Assembly (NCBI RefSeq): GCF_018873765.1
Contig: NC_057920.1
Coordinates: 48,534,828-48,598,827 of the forward strand
Source of the DNA: Telopea speciosissima
Lineage: Eukaryota > Streptophyta > Magnoliopsida > Proteales > Proteaceae
DNA: 64,000 nt
Direction of reading: 5' to 3'
The notes under the pieces were generated by a model. The model saw only the letters and a program-made list of their open reading frames with translations. It was not told where the DNA came from and searched no databases. This document shows, one piece after another, positions 32,341-45,188 of this stretch (positions within the stretch are counted from its first letter, which is position 1; the number at the start of each line of letters is the position of its first letter). Made by a program: the position numbers and the translations under genes.

Positions 32341-34731
32341 CTACTAAATTGTAGGAAACAAACCAATTAGTGCGGAGAATTTGATTGCATCATTATCTTT
32401 ATAACCTTGATTATATCATCCGCTCCCCAACGAGTGTTGTTCGACTCGGGCGCATCCCACTCTTTCGTATCTATTACCTTTGCGGATAGGATGACCATCC
32501 AATCGAAGGACATAGGGCATGATTCGGTAGTTAGTACTCCGACTAGAAGCGTCGTGAGTCTAAAAGAGGTATACGTTATTTAGTGGAAATCTGTGGAAAA
32601 AACCTGACAACCCGCCTGATCAAGTTTGATATAAAGGATTTTGATGTAATACTAGGCATGGATTGGCTGTCCGCTTATGGGGCAAACGTCATATGTGCGG
32701 AGAAGAAGATTTTATTTAAGATGAAGGACGGCTCGGTTTTCACCTATCAAAGTGAGCCGACAAGGAAGCCCAAGAGGATAACCATATCCGCCCTCCAAGC
32801 ACGAAAGTTGTTGGACGGAGGATGTCAGGGCTATTTGGCCATGGTAATGGACACCGAGGCAAAGATTAGGCCTTTAGAGGAACTCGACGTTGTTAGGGAG
32901 TTTCCTGATGTTTTTTCGGAGGATCTGACTCAGCTACCACTTGATTGAGATATAGAATTCACGATCGACTTGGTTCCTGGTACAGCACCTATATCTAAGG
33001 CACCCTACAGAATGGCACCTGTGGAGCTGAAAGAGTTGTAGATTCAGTTGCAAGATTTACTGAAGAAAGAACTTATTCGACCAAGTGTGTCTCCATGGGG
33101 AGCACCTGTGTTATTCGTGATGAAGAAGGATGGAAGCATGTGAATGTGCATCGACTATCGGGAGTTGAACAAACTCACAATCAAGAACTGATACCCATTG
33201 CCATGCATCGACGACCTATTCGATCAATTGTAAGGTGCAAGGGTTTTCTCTAAGATTGATCTTAGGTCTGGGTACCATCATTTGAAGATCAAGGGTAGCG
33301 ACATTCACAAGACAGCGTTTAGAACCCGATACGGACACTACGAATTTTTGGTGTTGTCGTTCGGATTAACCAACACCCCAGCTACGTTTATGGACATGAT
33401 GAACAGGATATTCCATGACGTACTAGACAAGTATGTCATCGTGTTTATCGATAATATCCTAGTCTACTCCAAAAGTGAAGATGAACATGCTCAACACCTT
33501 AGGTTCGTGTTGCAACGATTAAGGGAGCACCAGCTGTTCGTAAAATTTAGCAAGTGTGACTTTTGGCTTCACCAGATTGGATTCTTGGGACATATCATCA
33601 CCAAGGAAGGTATCAAAGTAGACCCAGACAAGGTAAAGGCGGTTCTCGAGTGGGAGACTCCAAAGAATGCCACAAAGATCCGTAGCTTCCTAGGATTAGC
33701 TGGGTATTACCATCGATTCATCGAAAATTTCTCACGCATCTCGGCACCCATGACAAAGCTAACAAAGAAGGGTGTGAGGGACCGACGCCTGCGAGAAAAG
33801 TTTCCAAGAACTAAGAAATCGATTGGTGATGGCACCAGTGCTAACCATTCCAGATGGCACCGGTGGCATGGTTGTGTATGCCGACGCATCCGAACAAGTT
33901 TGGGCGGCGTACTAATGTAGAAAGGAAAGATGGTCGCCTACGCCTCAAGGCAGCTGAGGAGCACGAGAAGAACTACCCCACTCATGACTTAGAGCTGGCT
34001 ACGGTAGTTTTTGCTTTAAAAATTTGGTGGCACTACCTTTATGGTGAGCAGAGCGAAATCTTCAGCGACCACAAGAGCCTGAAGTATTTCTTCACCCAGA
34101 AGAAAATAAACATGAGACAGAGGTGGTGGTTAGAATTGGTAAAGGACTATAACTGTGATATTCAATACCACCTTGGCAAGGCCAACGTAGTGGCGGATGT
34201 ACTAAGCAAAAAATCCCAAACTGCATCCCTCGCTTCATTTGTCGTTAGTGAATAGTTAATAGAAGAAGCTCAAAAGTTTGATTTGGAACTCATGATCTAG
34301 GGGACGGCTATACAGTTGGTAACTATGGACATATAGCCATCGATCCAAGAAGAAATAATCGAGAAGCAGCCCAGCGACCCCGAGCTGGCAAAGATCATCT
34401 GGGAGATAAAGCAAGGGGTTTATAAAGACCTCGATTTCTCAATAGCCAACGATGGGGCGTTGAGATTCAGGGATAGGCTGTGCGTGCCAAATGATTATGA
34501 TGTACAAGACCGGATTCTCAAGGATGCGCACAACTCACCCTACTCAATACACCCGGGAAGCACAAAAATGTATAAGGATTTGAAGAGATATTATTGGTGG
34601 ATTGGAATGAAACAGACCGTGGCTTTGTATGTGTCGGAATGACTCACCTGTCAGCAGATAAAAGTAGAGAGACACAGACCTTACGGACTGCTACAACCGC
34701 TTCCAATTCCAGAGTGGAAATGGGAAAGGAT
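32341..34731 (+). pseudogene. Chromovirus protease, reverse transcriptase and RNase H, start of integrase
   Basis: The protease motif 'LFDSGASHSFVS' is near 32426-32465. Reverse transcriptase follows (about 32880-33800), with 'FPDVFSEDL', 'DYRELNK', '[10 protein letters not shown]' and a catalytic site that reads 'FIDN' where the family has FIDD or YVDD, so the second Asp is Asn. RNase H includes 'YADAS', '[15 protein letters not shown]' and '[14 protein letters not shown]'. The integrase zinc-binding region starts at about 34520 ('HPGSTKMYKDLKRYYWW'). Numerous in-frame stops occur, for example at 32946, 33040, 33143 and 33190. The SIRE-type element interrupts the sequence at 34731. Confidence 0.9.
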
Positions 34732-36046
34732 TGTTAGGAAAATGGTCCTACACTCTACTTCCTCCAAGTCATCCCTATGATGATGTTTTGATGATAACAA
34801 ATAAGACTTGAACTAATGCTTATGTTCTAAGTGTTTTAGAGTCAAAGCATAGCATCAAGTGAGGGGGAGCATATACAAGTGTTCAAAGACCACTTTCAAA
34901 GAAGATTGAAGCTTGGAAGTCAAAGACATATGTTTAGAAGCTTAAAGCACTAAAGAATTGAAGACTTTGTCTATTTACAACTATGTAATTTCTATTGTTT
35001 CTTGAGTCACATTCGATGTAATGCACACACACACGCATGCATTCATCTAGAATGGCCTTAGGAGAATATTCGAATTCCTGATCATGTGACCAACTGGGTT
35101 TGAAATACCCAAAATAACCCCTGAGAAAATTAGACTAAATTATACTGTAATTTCCCAATCCGGCATACCGGATCCCAATCCGGCATACCGGATTAATGGG
35201 TGTCTCAGAGAAACTCCTCTAGTAACCCCTTTACCCATGCTGGATAAGGATCCAACATACCGGATCCTCTCTTGGGTGTATTTTGCCCTGATCCGGTATA
35301 CCGAATCCCAATCCAGCATACCGGATCAGTGCTTGACTAATTAAAAATGATCGTTATTATCCTATCTCTTAAGGAAAGTAGGTAATCCGGTATACTGGAT
35401 TCCCATCCAGCATACCGGATTACTTATAGAATGTGGGATTCTTTTCTTAATTGGATTCCTAATTGGTTCTAAGCCTCTAGCCTATAAATACCCTCTTGAT
35501 CAGTGTTCTAAACACTACAACAATCATCAATCAAGAGCTCTAAGCAATCAAGCACTCCCTTGTGAGATTATTCTTTCAAGATCAAAGAAGATCGAAGAAA
35601 ATTCAATCTCTTTCTTGCTCCCTCATTGCATACTTGCATCCAGGCTACATTGACTAAGAGGTAACACTCATTCTACTAAGTTTTTAAGGTAATCCTAAAC
35701 TACTTAGTACTTTACTTAAAATTGTTGTTGAGTCTTCTTGCTCCAAATCAAGAAAAGGAGTCCTCTTGCTCATTTCTCAAGAGTAGTCATTTGAGTCCTC
35801 TTGCTCATATTCTCAAGAGTAGTTATACGAGTTCTTTTGCTCACTCAAGATTCGTTATAGTGAATTCTCTCTAAGGTGAGAGGAGTGGACGTAGGCACAT
35901 TTTTTGCTGAACCACTATAAAGTGCTTGTGTCTCTTTGCATTGCTTGTCTTTACTCTTCTCTATCTTTATTGTCTGATTTTATTTTCGCATAGTTATTTT
36001 AATTTTCGAACCTACACCTATTCACCCCCCTCTAGGTGAATTCACA
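34732..36046 (+). repeat. 5' LTR of the SIRE-type element
   Basis: TGTTAGGAAAATGG start and TGAATTCACA end. The TATA box TATAAATA is at 35483-35490. U3 contains a cluster of CCGGAT palindromes (35157-35420). A 'GAGTCCTCTTGCTCA' tract near 35757-35818 is repeated, and it also occurs in inverted orientation in the solo LTR at 7793-9075. Confidence 0.93.
35157..35420 (+). promoter_or_regulatory. CCGGAT palindrome cluster in the 5' LTR U3
   Basis: About eight copies of a 16-base palindrome close to ATCCGGTATACCGGAT, some with C/T or A/G changes in the centre. They occur in back-to-back pairs upstream of the TATA box at 35483. Copies degrade mainly by C-to-T and G-to-A changes. Confidence 0.75.
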
Positions 36047-36048
36047 TT

Positions 36049-36063
36049 TGGTATCAGAGTGGG
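36049..36063 (+). other. Primer-binding site of the SIRE-type element
   Basis: TGGTATCAGAGTGGG lies two bases after the LTR end. It matches the initiator-Met tRNA 3' end used by plant Copia elements. Confidence 0.85.
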
Positions 36064-36109
36064 AGCTCAAGACCGTGATTATCTTTAATCCAACTAAGAG
36101 TTAAAGACT

Positions 36110-37488
36110 ATGGAAACTTCTGCTAATCGTAAGTTCGAAGGTTATAACATTACCCGACCTCCCTTCTTTGAAGGTGAAGGATTCTCCTATTGGAAGAATC
36201 GCTTCAAGAACTTCGTATGCGCCAATAACATTGATGCATGGGAAGTTATAGAGAATGAACCCAATACTATAGACAACTCCAAAGAAGAATGGACTCTTGT
36301 TGAGAAAGCTAAGATACAACTCAACTATGTTGTTATAAGTTATCTTCAATGTGCATTAGGAAAAAAAGAGTATAATAGGACATGCATGTGTGACTCCGCT
36401 AAGGAGATGTTTGATAAACTTATAGTGACTTATGAAGGTACTTCTGAAGTTAAGAAATCTAAGATTGCCATGTTAATAAATGAATATGAATTATTTAAAA
36501 TGAAAAATGACGAAGATATATATGCCATGTTTATTCGATTTACTAACATTGTGAACAAGTTGAAAGGATTAGGTAAGGTTTACTCCAATAGTGAGAATGT
36601 TCGAAAGATTCTGAGATCCCTCTCAAAGGAATGGAGACCCAAGACTACAGCCATAACAGAATCAAAAGACATTGATAAGCTAAGTCTAGATGAGCTGTTG
36701 GGATCACTTCAAACACATGAGATGGAGCTAAAGCAAGACACCAAGGAGGACGAGCCTAAGGAACCTAAGAAGAAGGTTGTCGCATTCAAAACCTATGATA
36801 TTAGCGATGATGATGAAGAACTTGCAGATGATGAAATTGCCTATCTGTCAAAGAAATTCTCAAGATTTTTGAAGAACAAAGGAAAACCTTCATTCAACAG
36901 AAGAAAATTCTCAAAAGACCAAAAAGGTAAAAATGTCTCTAAGGATAATTCTGACTTCTCTTCAAAGGAAATCTTGTGTTATGAGTGTAGAAAATCCAGA
37001 CATTTTAGAGGAGATTGCCCTAAAATGAAGAAGTATAAGAAGACCTACAAAGCCGAACACACCTTCGACTCAAGTGATGAAGACGAAGATAATGAAGATT
37101 CACAAGAAGAAGAGGAACAATCCAACCTCGCTTTAATGGCTACTGAAGAAGAAGAAGAAACTCAAAATGAGGTAACTCCTATTTCTCTTTCTAAAGATAA
37201 AGATTATTTAGAATTGGAAGAAGCTTTTGAAGATTTATATCAAAGTAGCATAGAATTGGCTACTACTAAGAAAGATCTCCTAAAGGAGATAAACACCCTC
37301 AAAGATCAAAACACATCTCTAACTTCTCAAGTAGAGACTTTGGAAGAAGGAAAAGAGAAACTGTGTAAAGCATTAGAGTCATTCACAAATGGCAAAAAGA
37401 CTCTTGATATTTTACTCGAAAATGCCTCCAAAGCACCCTTCAACAAAGAAGGAGTAGGTTATGATGTGAATAAGAGTTCAAATCATAC
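36110..37488 (+). pseudogene. SIRE-type gag, first part
   Basis: It starts at ATG 36110, about 60 bases after the primer site. The UBN2-type gag core contains 'FDKLIVTYEGTSEVKKSKIA' and 'EWRPKTTAITESKD'. A zinc knuckle 'CYECRKSRHFRGDC' (C-x2-C-x4-H-x4-C) is at about 36978, followed by an acidic, coiled-coil-like segment. The frame is open to the Athila insertion and reads on in the same frame at 48123. The stop at 37508-37510 belongs to the inserted LTR, not to this gene. Confidence 0.9.
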
Positions 37489-39185
37489 TGATGAGCACAT
37501 TTATGTGTGAAATCTTAGGGCATAAAGCATACATTTTACCACATTGGACAGAGTTACTCGGTGCTTTCTTGTGCTTTTCAGGGTTTAGGTGAATTATTGT
37601 GAAAATAGAGGAGATGATGCTAAGGAGATGTTTTTAAGCTTTTTTGAGGTGTTAATTGTATGGATGCATGGCCCATCGAGTAAGCTTCGCAATGGTTCAA
37701 ACGACACTTGATTCCGAGTTGAAACGAAGAAGTTATGGCCGTTTTCGTAACGACGCGCGAAAATGGTGTACAGGGGTTTATTTATAATTATTGACAGTCG
37801 GACGGAGACAAAGTGAAACGGAAGTTCGGATTCCAGGGGCCTTAACACAATTATCAGAAGTTACTTTACTGTACCCGAAAGATTCCATTTGGAAGGCTCT
37901 GGATAGTCCAATTTCAACTTGAAATATCTTGGGCTCCCCAACTCCGAATTGGACGAAATTTGGGTCTATTTTGGGTGATTTTTCGCAAGGAACACAATGG
38001 TGAGGCCTATATAAGCACCCCATGCTCCACGTTTTCTGAAGGATAGAATGGGTATTTTATTTATTCTTGAAGGAATCCTAGTCATCACCCTTACTCTCTC
38101 TCTCCTCCAACTTCTCAAGGGCACTTCTGGAATTCTACTTGGGATAGATTTATATTTTCTCATCTATGGAAGGTTGAAAAATCAAAGATGCTTTGATTTT
38201 ATTGTTTGGAGAAGATATCTACAAAGAAAAGGAAGCACTTGTTAGATTGGAAGTTTATTTTTCTAGAAATAGAAGGTCATGTAAACAATCTTCTTCTTCT
38301 TTTCTTTTTTTTTTTTTTTCTTAGGATTCAAGGCATTGTAAAAGAGGAAAGAGAAGAGAATATTCTCTTTTCTTAGGGAATATTTCTCCTACACTTCCAT
38401 CTTCTCTCTTCTCCTCTCTTCCATCTATAAATATCCCCTACCTCTCTTGTAAAAATTGCTCATTCACTTAGTGAAATTTCTTCTCTTCTTCTCCTTCTAA
38501 TTTGTGATTTTTGGCTTTTCTAAGTTCTAGTTTACTTTTATGATTTTTAGTTAATGGTTATAATAGGTTTAGTTTATGCTTTAATTTCAATTTAAGTCTT
38601 CAATTGGGTTGTAATTTCTTAATTCTAGTTTAGGTTTTAAGCCTTCTAGTCTAAGTTCTTAAGTTGATGACAAGACTTGAAGATTTAGAAGAGGAGACCA
38701 TGGTAAGTTTATGCAAGTATTCAAGCTTTTCAATTACATTCATGCAAGCACATCCAGGTTTTACTATCTAAACTCTCAATCTCATTCTCCATCTCCTTTA
38801 TCTCTCTCTATCTTCTTCTTCTTCCCCCTCTATTTCTTTTATTTTAATTTTATATGGTTGTGGTTTATGGATGCATTTTTATTCCCGTATTTCTTTTTAT
38901 ATGGTTAGTATGTGTGGCTGTATTTTTTATTCCTTTCAATTCACTTTAGTTTGATAGGTTAGATGCTCATGTGTTAGGACGCCGATTTAATCCCTTAATT
39001 TTGTTAGATGCTTATGAGTTAGGATGCATTGATTTTCGTTAGTTTAATTCGTTTAATTTAACACTTTAATTTGGTTCACTTTACATTACTTTTAAGTTAG
39101 TTAAATAGAGTGGCATATATCTCCTCGTGTTCGACCCGTAGTTACGATTGACCCGTACGCTTGCGGTTTTATTTTAACTCAAACA
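37489..39185 (+). repeat. 5' LTR of the Athila element
   Basis: It starts TGATGAGCACATTTATG and ends TTTAACTCAAACA. It contains a pyrimidine-rich tract at about 38283-38322 (T-run), and a TATAAATA at 38426-38433. ORFs within it are shadows. Confidence 0.92.
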
Positions 39186-39191
39186 AGTTTT

Positions 39192-39210
39192 TGGCGCCGT
39201 TGCCCGGGAG
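39192..39210 (+). other. Primer-binding site of the Athila element
   Basis: TGGCGCCGTTGCCCGGGAG lies six bases after the LTR end. The family norm is TGGCGCCGTTGCCGGGGA, complementary to Asp-tRNA; one base near the end differs. Confidence 0.88.
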
Positions 39211-39775
39211 ATTATTGTCCATTTTATTTATCTGATTTTTAAGTAGTTCGAAGTGTTTTAGTTTATTATTTTCTCTTTTTTTTTTTGAAAAAAAAAATCA
39301 GTTTTTGAAAACCTCTTCTTATTTCTCTTCTGTTTCAAATAGTGTACGCCCAATCTAAAGTCCTTCATATGCTTCAACCCTCCATCTTTTGGTGTCCCTC
39401 ATAGGATTAAGTTACCTATGACGCTACATCTTGACTTGGTTGGGTGGATTGACATGTGACTTATCTTTGGAGGTGACCATTCTTGATAACAGGAAAGCGA
39501 CATAGTGAGAGTGTTGGAAACATAAACTTATAGTAGACCTCCATTCTACATCAGAATCCATATTGGAGTCGCACGTAGGTGGCTATAGAAGACTATACGG
39601 GTTCCCTTGTTGTCAACCTATATGGCATCCTTACAGCTTTTGAACCATTGTTTCGCTTTTTGAGGGATAGAGATGCACTATCTACCTTGGGCTCCCTCTT
39701 GTTTCTAGTTTTTTTTTTTTTTTAAGTGTTTTATTTTTTTTAAATTTTTCTAAAGGAGACCTCATATCTGTTTAG

Positions 39776-41558
39776 GTGGCTAAGGTGTGGACTCGTGATT
39801 CAAGTAATCGTCTTATTAGAAGACCACCTTCTCTACCACCTTTGACCATGGGTGACCAACAACCCAAGACTCTTAAGGATAGGTTTTACCCCACCAGGGC
39901 TGCACAACCCTCATGCATTAGTCTGCCTGTTGTTACAGGGAATAACTATGAACTCAAGACTAACTTCATCAGCATGCTACCCCATTTCCATGGGATGGCT
40001 AATGAGGATGCATATCTCTTCCTTAGGGAATTTGAGGAGGTCTGTGTTCTAATTAAGGTCCAGAATTTGACTGATGATGCATTTAGGCTTAGGTTTATAT
40101 CCTTCGCCCTGAAAGACCAGGCCAAGAAGTGGTCCTATGGGCTGCCAACAAACTCCATTAATACCTGGGATGAGTTCACCATTGTCTTTTTGAAAAAATT
40201 CTTCCCTCTTCACAAGACCAATAAGCTTAAAAGTGACATCCTCCAGTTCAGGCAGAAATAACATGAGTCATTTGCTAAATTTATGGAAAGATTCAAGGAC
40301 CTCCTCTTAGAATGCCCTCACCATGGTTTTGACTTGTAGCAGCTATGCCAAATTATTTATGAGTGTATTGATTATCAGACCAAGCAACTTGTAGAGTCCA
40401 TGTGTCCAGCAGGCTTTACTTCTTTTTCTGAGGAGAATGATGCATGAACATTCTTAACCAATTTGGTTGATAAGACTAGGGAATGGGAATCTTTCCAAGA
40501 GGCTGAAAGGACCACTAAGGGGTATCTCATTGAGGGTATGCCAGCCAAGGAGGCCAAACTTGACAGCCTCATAAAACGGTTGGAGTCCATAGTTCTTAAA
40601 GAGTCTATACCAGTTAATCCGGTCAACCAGGTCAACCATGTGTCGGTATGCAGTTGGTGCCAAACCCCTAGACACCTTTCTGAGGAATGCCCCAACACCT
40701 TGGTGGGCAATTCCAGCACTGAGAATGTAAGTGCTCTCCACCAAAATAACCCATATAATAATACTTACAATCCAGGATGGAGAAATCACTCCAATTTCTC
40801 ATGGAATTAAGGGAACCAAGCAGGCCCATCCAACTTTAACCATCAAGGCCAGCTTGGTGCCCAAAGGCCCAACTATGCACCACAAAGCCAAGGAATGTCT
40901 CCTAACCCCTTTCCCCCTCGTCCTCATCCAGGACCTTCTATTAATTCTACTAGGCCTCCTCTCCTTGCACCTTATCAGCAACCCCCAGGGTTTACCAATA
41001 CAGGAGAGGCAACAAGACTGAATGAGATGGACAACAAGATAGTTCTTCTCATAACAAGCTACAATAACATGGAAAACCAACTCACCCAGCTTGTCACAAT
41101 CCTGCATGAGAGGGAAACAGGGAAGTTACCTAGCCAACCTGAGCCAAGTCCTAGGCATCAGGTTCATATTCAGCAAGGTACCCAAGCTCCTCCAACCAAT
41201 GTTGCATATGGCCAACAGCACCAAGGGCCCTCCAGACAGGTAAATGCTGTTTATGCTTTAAGGAGTGGCCGTGAGTATCAACAGGTTAGTGTACCTCAGT
41301 CTTTACCATCTCATACTCCTGTTGACTCTCCCCCTTCTGAAGAGGCCATTGAAGTGCCTACTGTTCCAGGTTCGTCTGATGAACCTGAAAATATTTCAGA
41401 TGATTCGATTAAGGAAACCAAAGAGGATTCTGTTGAGGAAGTTAAAAAGCCCAACCCTAAAAGAATTTATACTCCACCTGCCCCTTTCCCAAATAGGTTG
41501 GTTAGCAAGAAATCTCCTTCTATGGAGAAAAATATTGGATGTGTTCAAATAGGTTCAG
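39776..41558 (+). pseudogene. Athila gag
   Basis: The gag core ('LLPHFHGMANEDAY' region as 'MLPHFHGMANEDAYLFLREF', 'WDEFTIVFLKKFFPLHKTNK') is open to a TAA at 40259-40261. The same frame continues through stops near 40339 and 40447 to 'EESIPVNPVNQ'-like sequence and the knuckle 'CSWCQTPRHLSEEC' (near 40650). A further stop near 40808 precedes a Pro-rich region (40895-41558). The domain order matches Athila gag. It is inactive through at least four stops. Confidence 0.9.
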
Positions 41559-44500
41559 GTGAATATCCCTTTGTTGGATGCCATTACCCAGATCCCCGCT
41601 TATGCTAAAGTCCTCAAAGACTTATGCACCCAAAAGCGGACCACCAATGTGCCCAAAAAGGCATTCTTGGCTGCTAACATTAGTTCTCTAATCTCACAGC
41701 CAGTAGCAGCCAAGCATAAGGATCCTGGAAGCCCCACCATCTCTTGCACTATAGGCCATACCACTATTGATCATGCCTTATTGGACCTTGGTGCAAGTGT
41801 GAACCTCTTACCCTTTCATGTCTACCAACAACTGGGATTGGGAGAACTGAAACCGACCAAAATTACTCTTCAACTTGTAGATCGGTCGATTAAAGTTCCT
41901 AAGGGAATGATTGAGGATGTCCTGGTGAAGGTTGGGGAATTTATTTTTTCTGTGGATTTTATTGTTTTAGATACCCAACCCACTACCAACTTCAAGGACC
42001 AAATCCCAATCATATTGGGTAGACCATTCCTAGCTACCAGTAATGCTTTAATCAATTACAGGAATGGTCTCATGAAATTATCTTTTGGCAATACTTCTGT
42101 TGACTTCAATGTGTTTAGGTTGGGCAAGCAGCCTGATATGGATGACGAGGTGCATATGCTTCAAGGATTTTTCGATGATATTGATACGTTCTTTGAGATT
42201 GATTTTGATTCAGGATTTCAAGAATGTATGCAGGAATTGGAGGGTGTTGATGATACACCCTCATCTGAGGTCTGGAGCATCCAACCACCTTTGGAGCCCT
42301 TGGACCCCTATCCACTTCCATTCCCAAATCCTCTATTATTGAGCCCCCTACATCAGAGTTGAAGGCATTGCCCTCCAACCTCAAGTATGCCTTCTTAGGA
42401 CATAATCATACTCTTCCTGTTATTATTGCTTTTGATTTGACTTCTATTCAGGAAGAAGAGTTGATTAAGCTTCTAAAGGACCATAAGGAAGCCATAGGTT
42501 GGACCATGTCTGACATCAAAGGTATTAGCCCCTCCATTGTTCAACATCATATACATCTGATGGAGAGTTCCAAACCTTCTAGGGAACCCCAAAGGAGGGC
42601 TAATCCTGTGATGAAAGAGGCAATCAAGAAAGAGATCCTAAAATGCTTGGATCATGGCATCATTTATCCTATTTCTGATAGCCAATGGGTGAGTCCTATG
42701 CATGTTTTGCCTAAGAAAGGAGGAGTCACTGTAGTTGAGAATGCCAATAATGAGTTGATTCTAACCCGTATCCAAACGGGATGGAGAGTGTGCATTGACT
42801 ATAGGAAATTGAATGCGACAACTTGGAAGGACCACTTCCCCTTGCCTTTTATTGATCAGATGTTAGAGAGACTAGCTGGCCATGAATATTATTGTTTTCT
42901 TGATGGTTATGCAGGCTATAACCAAATTCCTATTGCTCTAGAGGACCAACACAAGACCACTTTCACATGCCCTTATGGAATCTTTGCTTACCGGCGTATG
43001 CCTTTTGGGCTTTGTAATGCCCCTGCTACATTCCAAAGGTGCATGATGAGTATCTTTTCTGATATGGTAGAGCACTTCCTAGAGGTGTTTATGGATGATT
43101 TTTCTATTCATGGCTCTATTTTTTCTAATTGCTTGCATCATCTCTCTTTGGTTCTTTAAAGATGCATAGAAAAGAACTTGGTCCTGAATTGGGAGAAGTG
43201 TCACTTCATGGTAAAGCAAGGTAGAGTTCTTGGTCACATTGTGTCCAAAGAAGGGATCAAGGTTGACAGATCTAAGGTGGACCTTATTGCCAATTTACAA
43301 CCACCCAAGAGTGTGAAGGACATTAGATCTTTTCTTGGCCATGCAGGTTTTTATAGGAGATTCATCAAGGACTTTAGCCATATAGCTAGACCTCTCACTT
43401 TTCTTTTGGCAAAGGACTGCCCATTTGATTTCTCTTCTGAGTGTCATGATAGTTTTGAGCAATTGAAAAGAGCTTTGATCCCAGCCCCCATTATTCAAGC
43501 TCCAACTTGGACAGTTTCATTTGAGCTTATGTGTGATGCCTCTGATTTTGCTATAGGGGCTGTTCTTGGGCAAAGAATCAACAAATTGCCCCATGTGATT
43601 TACTATGCAAGTAGGACTCTTAATGATGCACATCTTAATTATACCACCACTGAAAAAAAAAATTTAGCTGTTGTGTTTGCTTTAGAGAAGTTTAGGCCCT
43701 ACTTGGTTGGATCACATGTGATTGTTTATACTGACCATGCAGCTATCAAATATCTTGTGCAAAAGATAGATGTCAAGGCTCGCCTCATTAGGTGGGTCCT
43801 TTTGTTACAAGAATTTGATCTTGAAATTAGGGATAAGAAAGGATGTGAAAATTTGGTTGCAGACCATCTATCCCGGCTGCCTAATTCCTTGACTGTTGAT
43901 TCTCTAGTCAACGAGAATTTTCCTGATGAGTATCTAATGGCAGTGTCTAGTGAACCTTGGTTTGCTGACATTGTTAATTATCTGGTTACGGGTGTGACAC
44001 CTGTACATTGGTCCACCCAAGATAAGAATCGTTTCTTTTCACAAGTTAAGTATTTCTTTTGGGATGATCCTTATCTTTTTAAGACCTGTCCGGATCAAGT
44101 AATCCAGAGATGTATCCCTGATCATGAGCAACAATTTGTCTTATCTTTTTGCCATAATCAGCTTGTGGAGGCCATTTTGGGCCTAATAAGACTGCGGCCA
44201 AAGTTTTACAGTGTGGATTTTATTGGCCTAGTCTGTTTAAAGATGCTTTTACTTATTGCAGGGCATGTTCTTCATTCCAATCCATAGGGCGTCTTACTAA
44301 GAGAAATATGATGTCCCTCAACCCAATTCTAGTGGTTGAGGTGTTTGATGTATGGGGTATTGATTTCATAGGGCCTTTCCCTAACTCTTTTGGTAACCTG
44401 TACATATTACTTGTTGTGGACTATGTGTCCAAATGGATTGAGGCAGTTGCTTGTAAGACCAATGATCACAAGGTGGTTGTGAAATTTCTGAAGGAGAACA

Positions 44501-45188
44501 TCTTCTCCCGTTTTGGTACTCCCCGGGCTATCATTAGTGATCGGGGCAAGCATTTTTGTAATCGGCCTTTTGAGGTCCTCATGAAAAAGTATGGTGTCGT
44601 CCATAAGTTGGCCACACCCTACCATCCCGCACGAAGAGCTGTTGAGGTTTCAAATAGGCAGATCAATCAAATTCTTGAGAAAACCATCAACCGAACCGCA
44701 AGGATTGGTCTAACCGATTGGTAGATGCGTTGTGGGCCCATAGGACAGCCTTCAAGATCGATCTTGGTCAATCTTCGTACCGTCTGGTGTATAAAAAGGC
44801 GTGTCACTTACCTGTAGAGATTGAGCACAAGGCCTTTTGGGCTATCAAGAAGCTTAACTTTGACCTACCCACTGCAGGTGCCCATAGGAAACTCCAACTA
44901 TCTGAGTTGGAAGAGCTTAGGAATGAGGCATATGAGAATGTCCGAATTTACAAGGAAAAAACCAAGGCTTTCCATGATAGGCACATTTTAAGAAAATCTT
45001 TTGAGGTAAGCCAGAAAGTTTTGTTGTACAATTCTCGTTTGCATATCTTTTCAGGTAAGCTACGTTCTAGATGGGATGACCCCTATATTGTTCAAAAAGT
45101 TTATCCTCATAGGACTGTTAAAGTCCTCAATCCAAGTACAGGAGCTACTTTCAAGGTCAATGGCCAAAGATTGAAGCTGCACATATAG
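41559..45188 (+). pseudogene. Athila pol: protease, reverse transcriptase, RNase H, integrase
   Basis: Protease shows 'ALLDLGASVNLLP' and 'IILGRPFLAT' (41559-42362). A frame change at about 42360 leads to reverse transcriptase, with 'GWRVCIDYRKLNATT', 'FPLPFIDQMLERLAGH', 'YRRMPFGLCNAPATFQRCM' and the catalytic 'FMDDF'. A TAA at 43157-43159 falls inside the thumb region. RNase H ('[17 protein letters not shown]', '[12 protein letters not shown]') follows, then a shift near 44230. The integrase core ('DFIGPFPNSFGN', 'IISDRGKHF', 'GVVHKLATPYHPARRAVEVSNR') and a C-terminal part ending at 45188 complete it. The reading 'HPARRAVEVSNR' replaces the usual HPQTSGQ type of site, so this region is altered. 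Confidence 0.93.

Noticed and set aside
35157..35420. Repeated palindromes that could be mistaken for a CRISPR-like array.
   Set aside because: Units are 16-base palindromes without regular unique spacers, in a plant LTR U3, and they recur in other LTRs of the same family.
38711..38908. 65-codon ORF repeated at 47643-47840.
   Set aside because: It is present twice because it lies in the two Athila LTRs; not a gene.
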